Below are positions 21,402 through 33,465 of a DNA stretch of 64,000 nucleotides, one piece after another. The stretch comes from Uloborus plumipes (Eukaryota; Arthropoda; Arachnida; Araneae; Uloboridae), in contig JAXGGA010003904.1 of NCBI GenBank assembly GCA_038373865.1, positions 31,720 through 95,719 on the forward strand, read 5' to 3'. The notes beneath the pieces are model-generated. The model saw nothing but the letters and a program-made list of their open reading frames with translations. It did no database searches and was not told the origin of the DNA. The position numbers and the translations under genes are program-made. Within the stretch, counting starts at the first letter, position 1, and each line of letters starts with the position of its first letter.

Positions 21402-22017
21402 ATACGATGAGTTTTCTCGTGACGTCTGTATGTACGTATGTGCGGATGTATGTGCGTATGTGTGTCGCTTAACTCAAAAACTATGTACCGTAGGAGCTTC
21501 TAGCTTGGTATGTAGGCTCTGAGGATGGTCTAGTTGTGCACCTCCCCTTGTGGTTGCATTCGAATGTTCCCAAGGGGGTGTTTTACACTTTTTTTGGGGG
21601 AAAATCAGTGTTAATTTCAATGCAGATTCAAGTGATATGAATTGGCGCGACCACTTGGCGATATGTCGCCAAGCTTTTGGTCGCCAAGTGTTTGACGCTA
21701 ACTTGGCGACATATCGCCAAGTTGGCGACAAATTTGGCGAAAAAAATATTTTTTGAATTTGGGTTAAACTTGGCGCTATTGGCGATATTTTGCAAAAAAT
21801 TCAGTGAATGATATTAAAATCAGCAATATTTAGAAAATTAACCATTGTAAAATATTTTTTGCATTGTTTCGTGGCAGATTAGGGGAGTAATTATTTGAAT
21901 TGTTACCTTGCTCACTCCAAGCACTTTTTTTAACACTTAAGGTAACTACATGGGTAACTACTAAGAAATTTACACGTAAAAGGAAGTAGTGTGGGGTCCA
22001 TACCAGATTTTTTTTAT
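21402..22017 (+). repeat. Family Y copy, 5'-truncated
   Basis: Begins inside the family at GATGAGTTTTCTCGTGACG and runs through the hairpins to the standard right end CCATACCAGAT. Its left terminus is missing. Confidence 0.85.
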
Positions 22018-22139
22018 TTGTTTTAGGTTAACTTCTTATAGTGAGTTCAAATAGTAAGATTTAATTCTGTCTACTCAATTGTAATCAAAAAAATTTTTTA
22101 ATGACTCATTAAAATTATTTTGCATTCAAATTTCTCTAT

Positions 22140-22707
22140 TGGTGCGTCTAACTTTTTGAAAAAGTACATAATAAACATTAGGCATCAGTAGAAGCGACTA
22201 TTATATCTTTCACGCCAAGACAGGCCCGTCATTTAGGACATCAGGACGGGTGGTCAATGGCCTCCCCCTGGTTTTGGGAAATTAATGTATTTACATTCAA
22301 ATAGGGGTGTCTTTTGCTTTTTTTTTTGGTATAATTTACATTGAAATTTGGTATAATTTACCTTTTGCCCCCCCCCCCCCCACCGCCAGTATTTGAAATG
22401 ACTGACCTGCTTCAGGAAAAAGGGGGTTAATAACAGGGAAATACGAATTTTCACAATAATTAGTGTTAAACCTTTTCCCACTAATATTCATGACGAAAAA
22501 TAACTATGCAATGGTAAAAAATGAAGTTTTCATTCATATGATCACTGTGTATTTTTTTTCTTCATTTATATTTGTGAGAAACGTTTAATATTAAAGTCAA
22601 GGTTGAAAAAATTCAACCTTTAGACTTCATCTTTCAACGCCCGCCCCCCCCCCCCCCTCCTTCCCAAGAGCCTGTCCCGTATTTCCAGTTCTTAAATTTG
22701 GCAACCC
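22140..22707 (+). repeat. Repeat family Z copy 1 with an embedded hAT-like MITE
   Basis: Ends with CCAGTTCTTAAATTTGGCAA, the complement of a hAT-like CAGGGTTGCCAG start. It matches in inverted order 27138-27521 plus 31469-31640. The inner MITE lies at 22221-22409. Confidence 0.7.
22221..22409. mobile_element. hAT MITE, CAGGCCCGTCATTT family
   Basis: Starts CAGGCCCGTCATTTAGGAC and ends AATGACTGACCTG, with an internal C-run of about 13. The same family occurs at 27425-31556 (interrupted) and 53544-53702. The flanks here are only partly similar (CGCCAAGA and CTTCAGGA). Confidence 0.65.
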
Positions 22708-22764
22708 AAATGCTGATGCATAACGTTAGCTTCCCCCCTCCCCAAACTTTTCCCTCATTTTGAT

Positions 22765-23408
22765 GTTGGCCCGCTAATGAGTTTCATGTTTGATTCAGTT
22801 TAACCTTCGTTCAAAATTCTCATTACCATTATTATTACTGTTTCATATCAACCACGTTTTATAACAATGGATTTAATATTCAATCATTTAGGACAATTAG
22901 CATTAAATTTGAACAAAAATTTGAAGATTTTTCTCAACTTCTTCAGAATCTCTTTATCAAACCTTATGTAAATTTAAACTATAAAGAAGACTGAAAAATT
23001 ACGAATCTTTCGGTACCTGTACCTGGTTCGACTTTCAGTTCGTTGGCGTTCAGGAGAAATAAGCAGGACATAGAAAGATACTCTGTTTTTAATATAAGTA
23101 GATATAAAAATTTCAAAAAGACCATAGAAACGAATTTCATTATGTAATCCAAAGAAACCTTACATTCAAAATTGTCATTATTACGATTACTGTGATCCCG
23201 AATTCTATTTCGAACGATTTCTGCAGGTGCCCGTTATCAAACCCGGACCACGAGAGGATGGGACCAATTGAAAAAGAAACGCTTTCTAACAAAAAAAGAA
23301 TTTTTGAAATCGGTTCAAGAGTCTTTGAGTAATCTTATAACATACAAAAAAAAAAAAAAAAATCTCCGACGAATTGTATAACCTTCTCCTTTGTTGAAGT
23401 CGGTTAAA
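22765..23408 (+). repeat. Repeat family X copy E (3' half)
   Basis: Colinear with 4540-5168, from GGCCCGCTAATGAGTTTCA to GTTGAAGTCGGTTAAAAAT. No coding sequence. 23409-23673 shows nothing recognised. Confidence 0.8.
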
Positions 23409-24309
23409 AATAATCTTTTAATTTTGTGTTTTTAGCAGCAAGAGTATCTCCAACAGCTAAGTATAAATTCCTTTTTTACTTTCTTCTGTATCTAATATAT
23501 AGAAAAAATACTGGATTCGGGAAGATTTTTGAATTTCGAATTCCGATGGATCGCACGTTTTGAGGCTTGCTTAATCCACTTTGACCATTTTGGCAAATGA
23601 CTGTCTGTATGTGTGTAACCAGTTTTTTGTAGCCACTTTCAAAATGAAGAATAAATGAAGAAATAAAGAAAAAATCTGGTATGGACCCCACACTACTTCC
23701 TTTTACGTGTAAATTTCTTAGTAGTTACCTTAAGTGTTAAAAAAAGTGCTTGGAGTGAGCAAGGTAACAATTCAAATATTTACTCCCCTAATCTACCACG
23801 AAACAATGCAAAAAATATTTTACTATGGTTCTTTTTCTAAATATTGCTGATTTTAATATCATTTAGTGAATTTTTCGCAAAATATCGCCAATAGCGCCAA
23901 GTTGAACCCAAATTCAAAAAATAATTTTTTCGCCAAATTTGTCGCCAACTTGGCGATATGTCGCCAAGTTGGCGTCAAACACTTGGCGACCAAAAGCTTG
24001 GCGACATGTCGCCAAGTGGTGGCGCCAATTCATATCACTTGAGTCTGTATTGAAATTAACATTGATTTACCCCAAAAAAGGGGTAAAAGACCCCTTTGGG
24101 AACATTCGAATGCAATCCCAAGGGGAGGTGCACAACTAGACCCCCCTCAGAGCCTACATACCAAGCTAGAAGTTTCTACGGCATATAGTTTTTGAGTTAT
24201 GCGAGCCACATACGCACATACATCCGCACATACGTACATACAGACGTCACGAGAAAACTCGTCGTAATTTACTCGGGGGTGGTCGAAATTGATTTTTCGG
24301 CTGTTTGTA

Positions 24310-25139
24310 CACTCAGGCACATTGAAAATAGCGACCCATGAAGAAAGCATCGGATTGAAATGAAATTTAATACACATGATGATACAGATGAGATATTCAC
24401 TTGATCTCAAAATCAAAACAAAGGAACGAATACAGGGCGTGCAAGGACAGAAATACAGAGCAACTTCGATAGCGCGTTTTACGACCTCTAGCTGCAATAC
24501 ATGCCGCCACACGGTCCGACATTGAGTTGATTAGACGCCTGATGTTGTCCTGAGGCAGATGGGGCCACAAATTTGTAACAGCCAACTCCAAATTACGCAC
24601 AGAGTGACACGATGGTATCTAACGTTTTAGCTGATCCCACACATGCTCTATGGGGGATAAGTCGGGGGAGCGGGCCGGTCATGGAAGAGTCTGAAAATGA
24701 CGTAGGAAGTCTCGAGCAACTCTTGCTGTATGCGGACGAGCATTATCTTGCTGTAAAATTTCCCCTGGGAGACTATTTAGGAAAGGTCCTACATGGGGTC
24801 GAAGAATATCATCAACGTAACGTTGGCCGGTTAAGTTTCCATGCATCACAATTAGATTGGACCGACTATCATAGGATATGGCCCCCCAGACCATTACACC
24901 GGCTGTTCGGGCAGTGTGACGTAGAACAGTGTGGGAGGAATTGTACCGCTCACCTGGGCGCCTTTACACCCGTACGCGGTTATCATCAGTCCCTAATACA
25001 AACCGAGACTCATCACTAAACACAACTTTTTGACAATCTGTGACATTCCACATTGATCTGGCTTGGCACCGCTGTAGACGCAGTCGCTGATCAATCCGAC
25101 GATTTCTTCTTGGGTCGCTATTTTCAATGTGCCTGAGTG
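24310..25139 (-). mobile_element. Tc1-like element, internally deleted
   Basis: Perfect 29-bp terminal inverted repeats (starting CACTCAGGCACATTGAAAAT) are flanked by TA at 24308-24309 and 25140-25141. At 830 bp it is about half a typical Tc1 element. The identical termini suggest fairly recent movement even though the transposase is dead. Confidence 0.95.
24397..25060 (-). pseudogene. Tc1-family transposase pseudogene
   Basis: Minus-strand segments in order: VFSDESRF (first catalytic Asp), VWGAISYDSRSNLIVMHG, QQDNARPHTARVARDFL (second Asp), ARSPDLSPIEHVWDQL (third Asp, DD34D type), and a C-terminal NLWPHLPQDNIRRLINSM segment. These cut and join DNA in active Tc1 elements. The frame is broken: a stop replaces the Trp normally just before PARSPDL, and others lie after the first Asp block and after WDQLKR. 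The N-terminal paired-type DNA-binding domain is deleted. Not functional. Confidence 0.92.
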
Positions 25140-25410
25140 TATGTTGTTAGGTACATATGCACGTGCTGACAGGTCGAAAAAACTACGCGACATTCACTCA
25201 GGGGTGAGCAAAGTCAAAATTTAGACCGAAATTTGAGTGAAATTTTTTTCGTGATCACAATACTTCCTTTACTACGTAAAAGGAAGTAAAAAGAATGTAT
25301 AAGAAGCACATAGATTTGTTGTCCTCAAAAAGAAATAGTGAAACAAAGTTCACTTTTAGCAACAGTGGTGTCGATGCAATGAATAATTAGCCCGAAATGC
25401 AAATTGACAG

Positions 25411-25594
25411 TTTATTTCAGTTATTCAGGCTATTATACATTTTAAATAGCTATAATCGATAAAATATTTAAGCATTAAAATTTACACAAAATAATCTTAA
25501 TAAAAATGAGAGTATCATGTAGCATCCACGGCTAGTACAGATCACTGAAATTACTTATGATTATTCTAGAAGAAGGGCATTGTTCTTGTTTATT
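25411..25594 (-). terminator. Candidate polyadenylation signals for the 25612-26604 gene
   Basis: Minus-strand AATAAA occurs at 25594-25589, 18 nt past the stop, and again at 25416-25411. Which is used cannot be told from sequence. The rest of 25288-25611 shows no gene. Confidence 0.4.
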
Positions 25595-25611
25595 CAGAAA
25601 CTTCTGGTCAA

Positions 25612-26604
25612 TTATTCGTTTATTGTATCTAAGTAATATTTCAAAGAACGTGGAATGGGTAAGGTGTCAATTCCTTTCGGCAATAGATAGTTTTTGTTTA
25701 TTGCTTCCCTGACTAATATTCTGCATATATGCTGTAGAGACAAGGGCCTAATGAAGTGATTGGAAAATGATGGCAAGATGCATTTATCGATGGCAGCAAT
25801 AAAAAAGCAGACTGTACGTTTTGATAACCTCCTATTATTGCATCTAAAATTTAATAAGTTACAAGGTGCCCAGTAGAGTGAATCGCAGAGTATTAATCTT
25901 GCACACTCCACAAGGTTCCAATAATCATAAATGCGACGGGAAATCAGCTCTGCATGGACTTCTTCCGACAATTGAGGATTGATTTGCACTATTCTGCTGA
26001 GAACTAAAAGCAAAGGCTCAATTCCAACTGTCCTGGGAGATCTTGCTCGAGTTACAACGGCGCCGTCCCAGAAGAAGCCGAAAAGGCCACCATAGCGCAT
26101 AAATTGATGGAGTAAAAATGGATTACCCGTTTCAACTGCAATTTGCATTGGACTTCTCCAGTTACCATCAGCGTAAGCCCAGGCATTCGCCAATCTATAA
26201 CCGGAAAAAAGCATTTTGGCTTCATAAGCTGGTTTTAAGAAGTATTCAGAAACTGCATGTCTTTGTACATCAATGAATGTAGGACAGTTATGTAAGGTTG
26301 GACAAAATATGCATCCAAAATGACCATCAACTTCATGCATCCATGTCAAAAGTTTCGAAATGAAGTAGCCATCGTTAAACTGTGACCAGAACAAACGTTG
26401 GATCAGGTAATATAGAATATATCGATGAAGCTGTTTATCTTTTATTGAGGAAGTAACTGAATGAAGTTCTTCGTATAAGTTTATTATTGTCATACACTGA
26501 TTCCGATCTAAATGTAGATGGTAATGAGTTGAAATAAACTGCTTAGTTTCAGAAATAACTGTGTTTTTCTTTCGAAGTCGAGCAAATTTACTTTTTCCCG
26601 GCAT
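25612..26604 (-). CDS. Ankyrin/SOCS-box-like protein, single exon
   Basis: 330 residues, open from the ATG at 26604. Residues 146-173 (DGNWRSPMQIAVETGNPFLL...) look like one ankyrin repeat. Residues 286-330 fit a SOCS box: LSLQHICRILVREAI, then LPIPRSLKYYLD. SOCS-box proteins usually recruit an Elongin B/C-Cullin 5 ubiquitin ligase through this box while the ankyrin part binds a target. A Cys-rich patch lies at 98-107, and the basic N-terminus is MPGKSKFARLRKK. No signal peptide or membrane segment is evident. The frame is intact amid decayed repeats, suggesting selection or recent duplication. A lone intronless copy could be a retrocopy; I see no poly(A) tract or flanking duplication proving it. 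Confidence 0.7.
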   Translation of the reverse strand: MPGKSKFARLRKKNTVISETKQFISTHYHLHLDRNQCMTIINLYEELHSVTSSIKDKQLHRYILYYLIQRLFWSQFNDGYFISKLLTWMHEVDGHFGCIFCPTLHNCPTFIDVQRHAVSEYFLKPAYEAKMLFSGYRLANAWAYADGNWRSPMQIAVETGNPFLLHQFMRYGGLFGFFWDGAVVTRARSPRTVGIEPLLLVLSRIVQINPQLSEEVHAELISRRIYDYWNLVECARLILCDSLYWAPCNLLNFRCNNRRLSKRTVCFFIAAIDKCILPSFSNHFIRPLSLQHICRILVREAINKNYLLPKGIDTLPIPRSLKYYLDTINE

Positions 26605-27137
26605 TTAAAAATTTGGTACTGTAATGAACTGCGGAGGACATACAAATTATGATCAGTCGTCGTATTTCAAAATGGACATCAATTCGTGAAAGACAATCAA
26701 AATAAAAAGAAATATTAGCTGTTGCCATGATTGATTGTAGAAAATGCGATATTTAACCAACGTTTCCGTAATACTAATTACTACTGGAGACCTCCACTCC
26801 GCATGGATGTTGAGAGGATCTGCATCTAGCCAGCAGCTTTGGGGTGGTAAATTAAGTAAGTGATTGGTGCACTGTACCAGATCGTATATCTAGCTCCATG
26901 CCTCCTAGACCAACAGACTGTCGAGGCAAAGTCAGACTTCTCCCCATGTGGTACCTCACAGATAAAATAGAAGCTGAATGTTACCCGATGTCATGAACCA
27001 CTCGATCACCTTGCCCTTTGTTCTCGTCCTGCTTTATCTGCTCATATACTGAACGTATTGGCGCCTTTGTGGAGCTGCTATGGAGTGAGAGGGAAGTATG
27101 GATTTGTAGAACTAATTAAGCGACATGGTGTCATGGA
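26605..27137. other. Unassigned DNA upstream of the ankyrin/SOCS gene
   Basis: Less AT-rich than its surroundings and without recognised repeats. It should contain the promoter of the minus-strand gene, but no clear TATA or initiator could be fixed. Confidence 0.3.
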
Positions 27138-27521
27138 CAGGGTTGCCAGATTTAAGAACTGTAAATACGGGACAGGAGCTTCGGGAGGGGGGGGGGGTTG
27201 AGAGATGAAGTCTAAACGTTAAATTTTTACAGCCTTGACTTTAATATTAAACGTTTTCTCATAAATATAAATGAAGAAAAAAATACACAGTGATCATATT
27301 AATACAAAATTCATTTTTTACCATTGCGTAGTTATTTTTCGTCATGAATATTAGTGGGAAAAGGTTTAACACTAATTATTGGGAAATTTCGTATTTTCCT
27401 GTTATTAACCCCTTTTTCCTGACGCAGGCCCGTCATTTCATATTTTTCCGGTGGGGGAGGTGGGGGGAGGTAAATTATACTAAATTTCAATGTAAAATTA
27501 TGCAAAAAAAAGCAAAAGGCA
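27138..27521 (-). repeat. Repeat family Z copy 2, first block (continues 31469-31640)
   Basis: Begins CAGGGTTGCCAGATTTAAG and mirrors 22707-22310. It is interrupted by the 3.9-kb hAT element and resumes at 31469, colinear with copy 1 in reverse. Both copies carry the CAGGCCCGTCATTT MITE at the same position (here starting at 27425). Confidence 0.75.
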
Positions 27522-27529
27522 CGCCCACT

Positions 27530-30500
27530 CAAGGCCGTAGCCAGCGGGGGGGGGGGGGTCAGGGGTCAGAACACCCCCCCCCCCCCCCCGAAATTTTCAA
27601 ACCTCAAAAGTTTTTAAAAAGTATTCAACAACAACAACAAAAAAAAAAGATTTCAAGGTTTGATGGTCGGAGTCCCCCCCCCTCCTCTCGAAGTTGTGAC
27701 GGGTCTGAGGTTTTTGATGATATAAAAAAAAATTAGAATAATAATAAAAAAAAATCATTTGAATAAACTTAAATAGTTCTGCTCACTATTTCGCCAAAAG
27801 AGTTTTTTTCTATCTTTTCAACTTAAAACTTAAATTATACCGTCTCTCCTGCTGGTCTATATTATCTTTAACGCAGAGCATTTTTTAACATAGGAAAATT
27901 TGTCACCTAGAAAATGCAAAACAGAGTCACTGAGCGACATTGTAAAATCCAACATTTGGTCACTCCTAGTTTTTAGTAAAATGAATAAACAACAAGCAAA
28001 AGTTTTACTAAATAGCACAAGAGTTACTGAAAATTGCATTCTTTTATAATTGGCCATGAAACTTCAAGAGACCGGGTAAGTATTTGCTCTATTCGTGATT
28101 ATCTATAGTGGTTCTTTTTTTTTTTTTTTTTTGTGGTGTTTTATTAATTTATTTATATTTTTCACAATTCTTTGCAGTTTTTTTTTTTTTTTTTGTACTT
28201 TTTACAAAAAAACTACAAGAAAAGAGTAACATATGCACATTACTTTAACTTATCCCGCCAGAAAAGAAAAAAAAAGTTTTATTTTTGTTTCATTTTTTAG
28301 ATTAAACATAACTTTACAAATATTGGGTAAAATTTTCCAATTTTTTTTTTAAATATTATTTTAAATATTAAAAATAAATGTTTTTTTATGTAAAATTTGT
28401 AATCTATTTTGTGTTTTTCCTCCCCCCCCCCGACACATTTAATGACAGACAACCGCCCCGTGTCACCCAGTGAAAAATCCTTAAAAAATGCTCTGCTTTA
28501 ACGGGATAACAAAATTTATGGCACTTGTCCTTGAGATTCTTTTATCATGGAAAAAGAAAGAATTAATTGGTTTTATTGTAGCCATGAAATAGCTATATAC
28601 TGTATTTTTATGAAAATTTGTGTTTTGTTTAAGTTAGTTTTTCACTTCAATCATATTTTAGCACATAGCTTATTTGATCATTTTCCATTCAGCTTTGGTT
28701 GTTTTTAATGAAATTTATATTGCATAATATTTCATATTTCAAGAAAAAAATTTCGTTGGTTTATTGATTTTTTTTCCTTTGAAAATTCAAATAGGGAAGA
28801 AATAGCCTTTAAATACATTTGTTCACTTTTGCATAGAAGGAAAGTAGTTGATTAAAGTATAGCAAACATGAAAATGTAATCTTCCACTCCAATTTCAAAA
28901 CTCTCTCCAATTCTGAGCTAAAGGCACATTTAAGTAGAGAGATTTAGCATTCCAATTCAGTTTTGACCTTACTTTAAAAAGGAACAAATTTTGAACATCT
29001 ACTTTTCATTGAAAAGTTCATAATTTTTAATTTACAAGTGATTTCGTTACTTTTCAGGTTTTTTAACAGGCAGTATTCATATTAAGGGACTTCTCAATTT
29101 TTTAAAGATGCTTAAGGAAAACAGGAAATGAAAATGCATGCTGTTCACTTTTAATCAGCATTTTATTTATTTTTTATTTTACTTTAACAGTATCATGTAA
29201 TATAGTGATGTGTGTAATGTTTACAATGAAACATTATTTCTTTCGAATTAAAGACAATTAAAAAAATAGTAGTAACAATAAAAAATGATAAATAAATTTT
29301 CCTGATTTTTTTTTTTTTTTTTAAATATGAAACGTAGTTGTGTGCTTTGTTTTTTGTAGATTAAACTTTCAAAAAAAAAAAAAAAAAAAAACGAACAAAG
29401 CTTTGAAATTCTTTAATTATTTTTTCTTGAATTTTTCAAACATGATGTCGCCATAAATTCTGATATATTTATTTGAAAAATAATGCAGGAGAGGAGAAAG
29501 ACTCCTTTCCTTCTCCCCAAAAGCCTATTGATTAATGTGTTGTCCATTACCTCAGCTTCGCTCTCCTTCCTGTTAGTCCAACACAAGGCCGTATCCAGAG
29601 GGGGGGGGGGCGACGGGCCCGCCCCCCCCCGAAACCCGAAATGTTTTATAATGTAAAACAGAAAAAAAGTTTTCTTTTTTTTTTATTTAAAATAGCAAAA
29701 GAAAAAGTTTTTTCCCCTTTTAACTATTAAACGAGTGAAAAATTGAAAAAGTACAAAAAAAAAAAAGACAATTCAAATTCTCATTAGCTGCAAAACATAC
29801 TTGAAAACAAGACTCTCATTAGCACTTCCAGCTCTCTTTCCCAAATCAATTCAGGCTCAAGGCAAGCTACTTGTCAGTTTGATCGGCGGCCCCCCTCCCC
29901 CATAAAACTTATAAAACTTACACCACTCAGATTTTTACCCCCTAATCGCCGGGCCCCTAGTTTCCGACTAGGCTGAGATTGCTTCTCACCACTGTGATTC
30001 AATTAAGAGGGTACTTTGTTGGTCCCCATTTATAAGCATTTGGTAACCCTCGAGGGATTTTAATAGCTAAACATGTCTTCAATCAACAAAACCACACAAA
30101 AACAGATACATTCAGAGACCCTCTGCTTTGTTGGATGCTCACCAATCTTAGACAAAAGTTACTTTAAAAAAAAATCCATTTACAAATGCTTAAAAGCCTT
30201 GAAAACTTACTTAAATGCAGCTGTAAACCTTGAATTTTAAAGTTTCTAACACAAATGGGGGGGAGGGGGTTGCATAAAGTTGCGCGAAACTCAGCTCCTT
30301 GATTAAAAAAATATTCTGCGTAGTGCAAAAATCATATTCATGCATTTTTTGTAGCATATTTTCAAAAATATTTTTTTGTGACTCACATGTTTCATTTCTG
30401 ACTATTCATTAAATACCTAATTCAGTATTTTAGAAGTTACTTCGTAATTGATTCCTTTATTAATATGTTAAGCACGAGAAAAAATATTACCCTAGACCTG

Positions 30501-31460
30501 CATTCTTTTCCGTTTTCTGCAGTACTAGTGATTGAAAAAGAAATTGTCATTATAAGTATTTTTTAATATCTATTTTTAATCTTTAAAAGATTTGTCTTTC
30601 AAAGTTTTAACAATTTCGTAAGACTGTCCAATTAACTATTAAAACGTCAGAGACTGGAAAGTGCAAATGAAATGCTTTAAAGAATTTTAACTGTTCTAGT
30701 CTTTGAAAATCATTAAATACCTTTTTGAAACTTATTTAAAAGTGCTTCAATCCTATTTCTTATCAAATAATTAAACTACGAATTAAATAAATGGCCAGAA
30801 TGTTACTCTCTCGTTAATTATTTTTTAAACCTCTACACTATTTCTTTTAAAGAATTTCATGCGTTTTATGCTATTGGTTATTTTATGTTACTAGTGCTGT
30901 ATCTGTCGGTGAGTTGGGGAACTGATCAAAAACTACTATGTAACTGTGAAAACCGATGTAAGCAAGTGATAATATGTTAATCTTTTCCCCTCCCTTGTCC
31001 TTCCTCTCTGTCACTTAATATTAATCATTTGTTAAACTAAACTTTTTTTATGCTTTGATTAATTTTAATTTGCAATTGCCTACTTTTCCAACATGTTTTT
31101 GAAGTCCAAATTGCCCCATATAAGGCCTCAAAATGCAGAATTTTAAAACTTTTTTTCAAAAGTTTTTCCGGGGGAGAAACCCCCGGACCCCCTAAAATTA
31201 CGTATATTCTACCACAATTAAAAAAGTTCTCATTGCATATCTCTCTTGATACCCCTACCGCCAATAAAGGTCAGTTCAAGAAAATAATAAGAATAAAAAA
31301 AAAATGAAAAAAAAAAAAAAAAAAACCACACATCAACACATCGGGGGGGGGGGGGATGTCAGCTAGAAATTAGACTCATAACACACACAAAAATGTATGT
31401 GTATTTGGGCAATGTGCGAAACTGGACCCCTCCCGAAATTTTTTTCTGGATACGGCCTTG
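27530..31460. mobile_element. Large non-coding hAT element (3.9 kb)
   Basis: Ends CAAGGCCGTAGCCAG and, in reverse complement, CAAGGCCGTATCCAG, with long G/C runs just inside. A perfect 8-bp duplication CGCCCACT lies at 27522-27529 and 31461-31468. No transposase can be recognised anywhere inside; the interior is AT-rich with long A/T runs. A second left terminus of the same family lies at 29584 (CAAGGCCGTATCCAGAGGGG), so it may be a composite. Segment 29885-29975 is related to 54560-54650. Confidence 0.85.
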
Positions 31461-31640
31461 CGCCCACTTATATGTTAATACATTTCTTTCCCAAAACCGG
31501 GGGGGGGGGGAGGAAGCCATTGACCACCCATCCTGATGTCCTAAATGAAGAGACTGTCTTGGCGTAAAAGATACAATAGTCGCTTTTACTTCTGACTAAT
31601 GTTTAGTATTACTTTTCAAAAAGCTAGACGTACCAATAGT

Positions 31641-33465
31641 CCGTGAGCCGAAGGCAGAAAAGATGCTTAGAAACATGGTTTCGTTTGCCAACTTCGGGGA
31701 CTACAAAATGTGATATTTTTCTGAATCCTTAGAGTCTACAGATGAAAAAAACACAATGTTCCCAAAAAAATATTGTCTCATTAATTTTTTACAGACCATT
31801 AAAAATACATGACAAAATAGGCGAAAATGAAATTCTAGGGGCGGATAATTACGTTAAATATCATAAAAATGTGTCTGTCTCTTTCTATATATTTGTATGT
31901 ATATATAGGTGGATAGATAGATACTGTTTGATTATCTTTTCGGCGACCTTCCTCGAATTTGCGCATGCGTCAGGTCTCAATTGATTTTATGAAACTAGGG
32001 GTGATTGTGATAAGAGAGATAAGGAATAGGAAGGGATTTTTCTTTGTTTTGTTTTGTTTTTCGTTGGATTCGTTTATTTGAGGTGTTGATCGGTTCTTGT
32101 GAATCCTCTTGATGTTTTTTTTTTTTTTTTAATTTCTCTTCCTTATCAGGTCTATGAAAATAAAATGATATTGGACAAAGTAGAATTGCTGCCATCGTGC
32201 ATTTTTGTAATCAAGCTTCCTGCCTTTTTAAAATAGAACCATTCAACGGTGCTAGGCGCGGGTTTCGAGGTCGGACAGTAGATAGATAGATATTTACAAA
32301 AAATAAAAAAATAAATAAAAAAGTTTACAAAAATAAGTAAACAATTTTTCAATTTAAATGTAAATTTGGAAAAAGAAAATAAATACCTTTGTGTAATGAA
32401 AAAAAGCATATGAAAAAACATATTAAATGCAAATGAGCAGGAAAACGACATACACGTGTTTCGGCGTTAGGAACACCCTTTTCAATGCTAAAAATGTGAG
32501 TTTATGGATGAAATTCTTCGTCAAATTTATCAAATATTAATTCTAACTGAATTATCATGATCAGAAAAATCATTTATGCACATCTGCTGACACAAGAGCT
32601 TCATTTAATGAATATTTTTGCACCTTCATGTACATTTTTTTGAAGAAGGAGTTTTCTGGTATGCATTGAAGATGTGTTTTGCAAATTATCTAGTGCAGTA
32701 GAAAGTGTTTCACTATTTCAATGATGTCAGTATTTATAATGTGCACTCAATGAATTATTTACCTTTTTATTCCTTTTTTTTTTTTTGGATTTCTGCAGGT
32801 TAAAAATCTTTTTTCCTGTACTCCCTCTCCCCCCCCCTTTTTTTTTTGTTCTTCCAGCAAATTACGCACAAAATAGAAAAAGATGCCCCTATAACAGGGT
32901 TTAACTTTCTGCAGAGCTCATTGGAGCTGAGTTCCTGCACTTCGTTTCAATTGTAGCTGAATTTTTGTATTTTAGTCGAAATTCAAGCTTTTTACGTTCA
33001 AAAATATGTTCTGAAGACTATAGGGCTCTTGCCTTTATTTTGTTAGCCCCACCCTCGATTCTTGTCAATCCTCTCTTTGTTTTTTAATTTCGATTACCTG
33101 CTTGCTGTATAGCCTGGTCTTTCTTTATGCTGCAAAATACATTCATAGTTTATATATCAGCCACAAATTTACAAACACTCATTCACTGTGAGCATACGCA
33201 TGTATCACACGCAAATTCAGTATTTCATGTAAATAAATGGATAAATAACGAGCGTAGTTGATATGATTAGTAAAGACTCAATGTGTTATTTTTCCAACCA
33301 ACAGTAAGATGTATTATAAAATATTAATTAGAAATAAAACTGCATGCCAAGTTATAAAACAGTCGTACAAAATTAACTTTTAAAATTTTGTCTGTTAAAA
33401 AAATGCAGCAATGATAAGAAACAGAAAGGTTGAACATGAAAACAAGAAAATGAAACATACTTTTT
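31641..33465. other. Unassigned DNA with a diverged dispersed repeat
   Basis: No gene seen. The stretch around 31915-32280, with GCATGCGTCAGGTCT and AGGGGTGAT, resembles 54905-55215, so both belong to a diverged, unnamed repeat. The remainder is AT-rich simple sequence. Confidence 0.35.

Larger units (their letters stand above)
23674..25287 (-). repeat. Family Y copy, full length, split by a Tc1 element
   Basis: From ATCTGGTATGGACCCCACAC to the palindromic end ACTACGTAAAAGGAAGT. About 784 bp without the Tc1 insertion at 24310-25139. Both family ends are present, so it helps define the consensus length. Confidence 0.88.

Noticed and set aside
24612..25019. A plus-strand 135-codon frame over the Tc1 element
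   Set aside because: Antisense shadow of the transposase, which has clear motifs on the minus strand.
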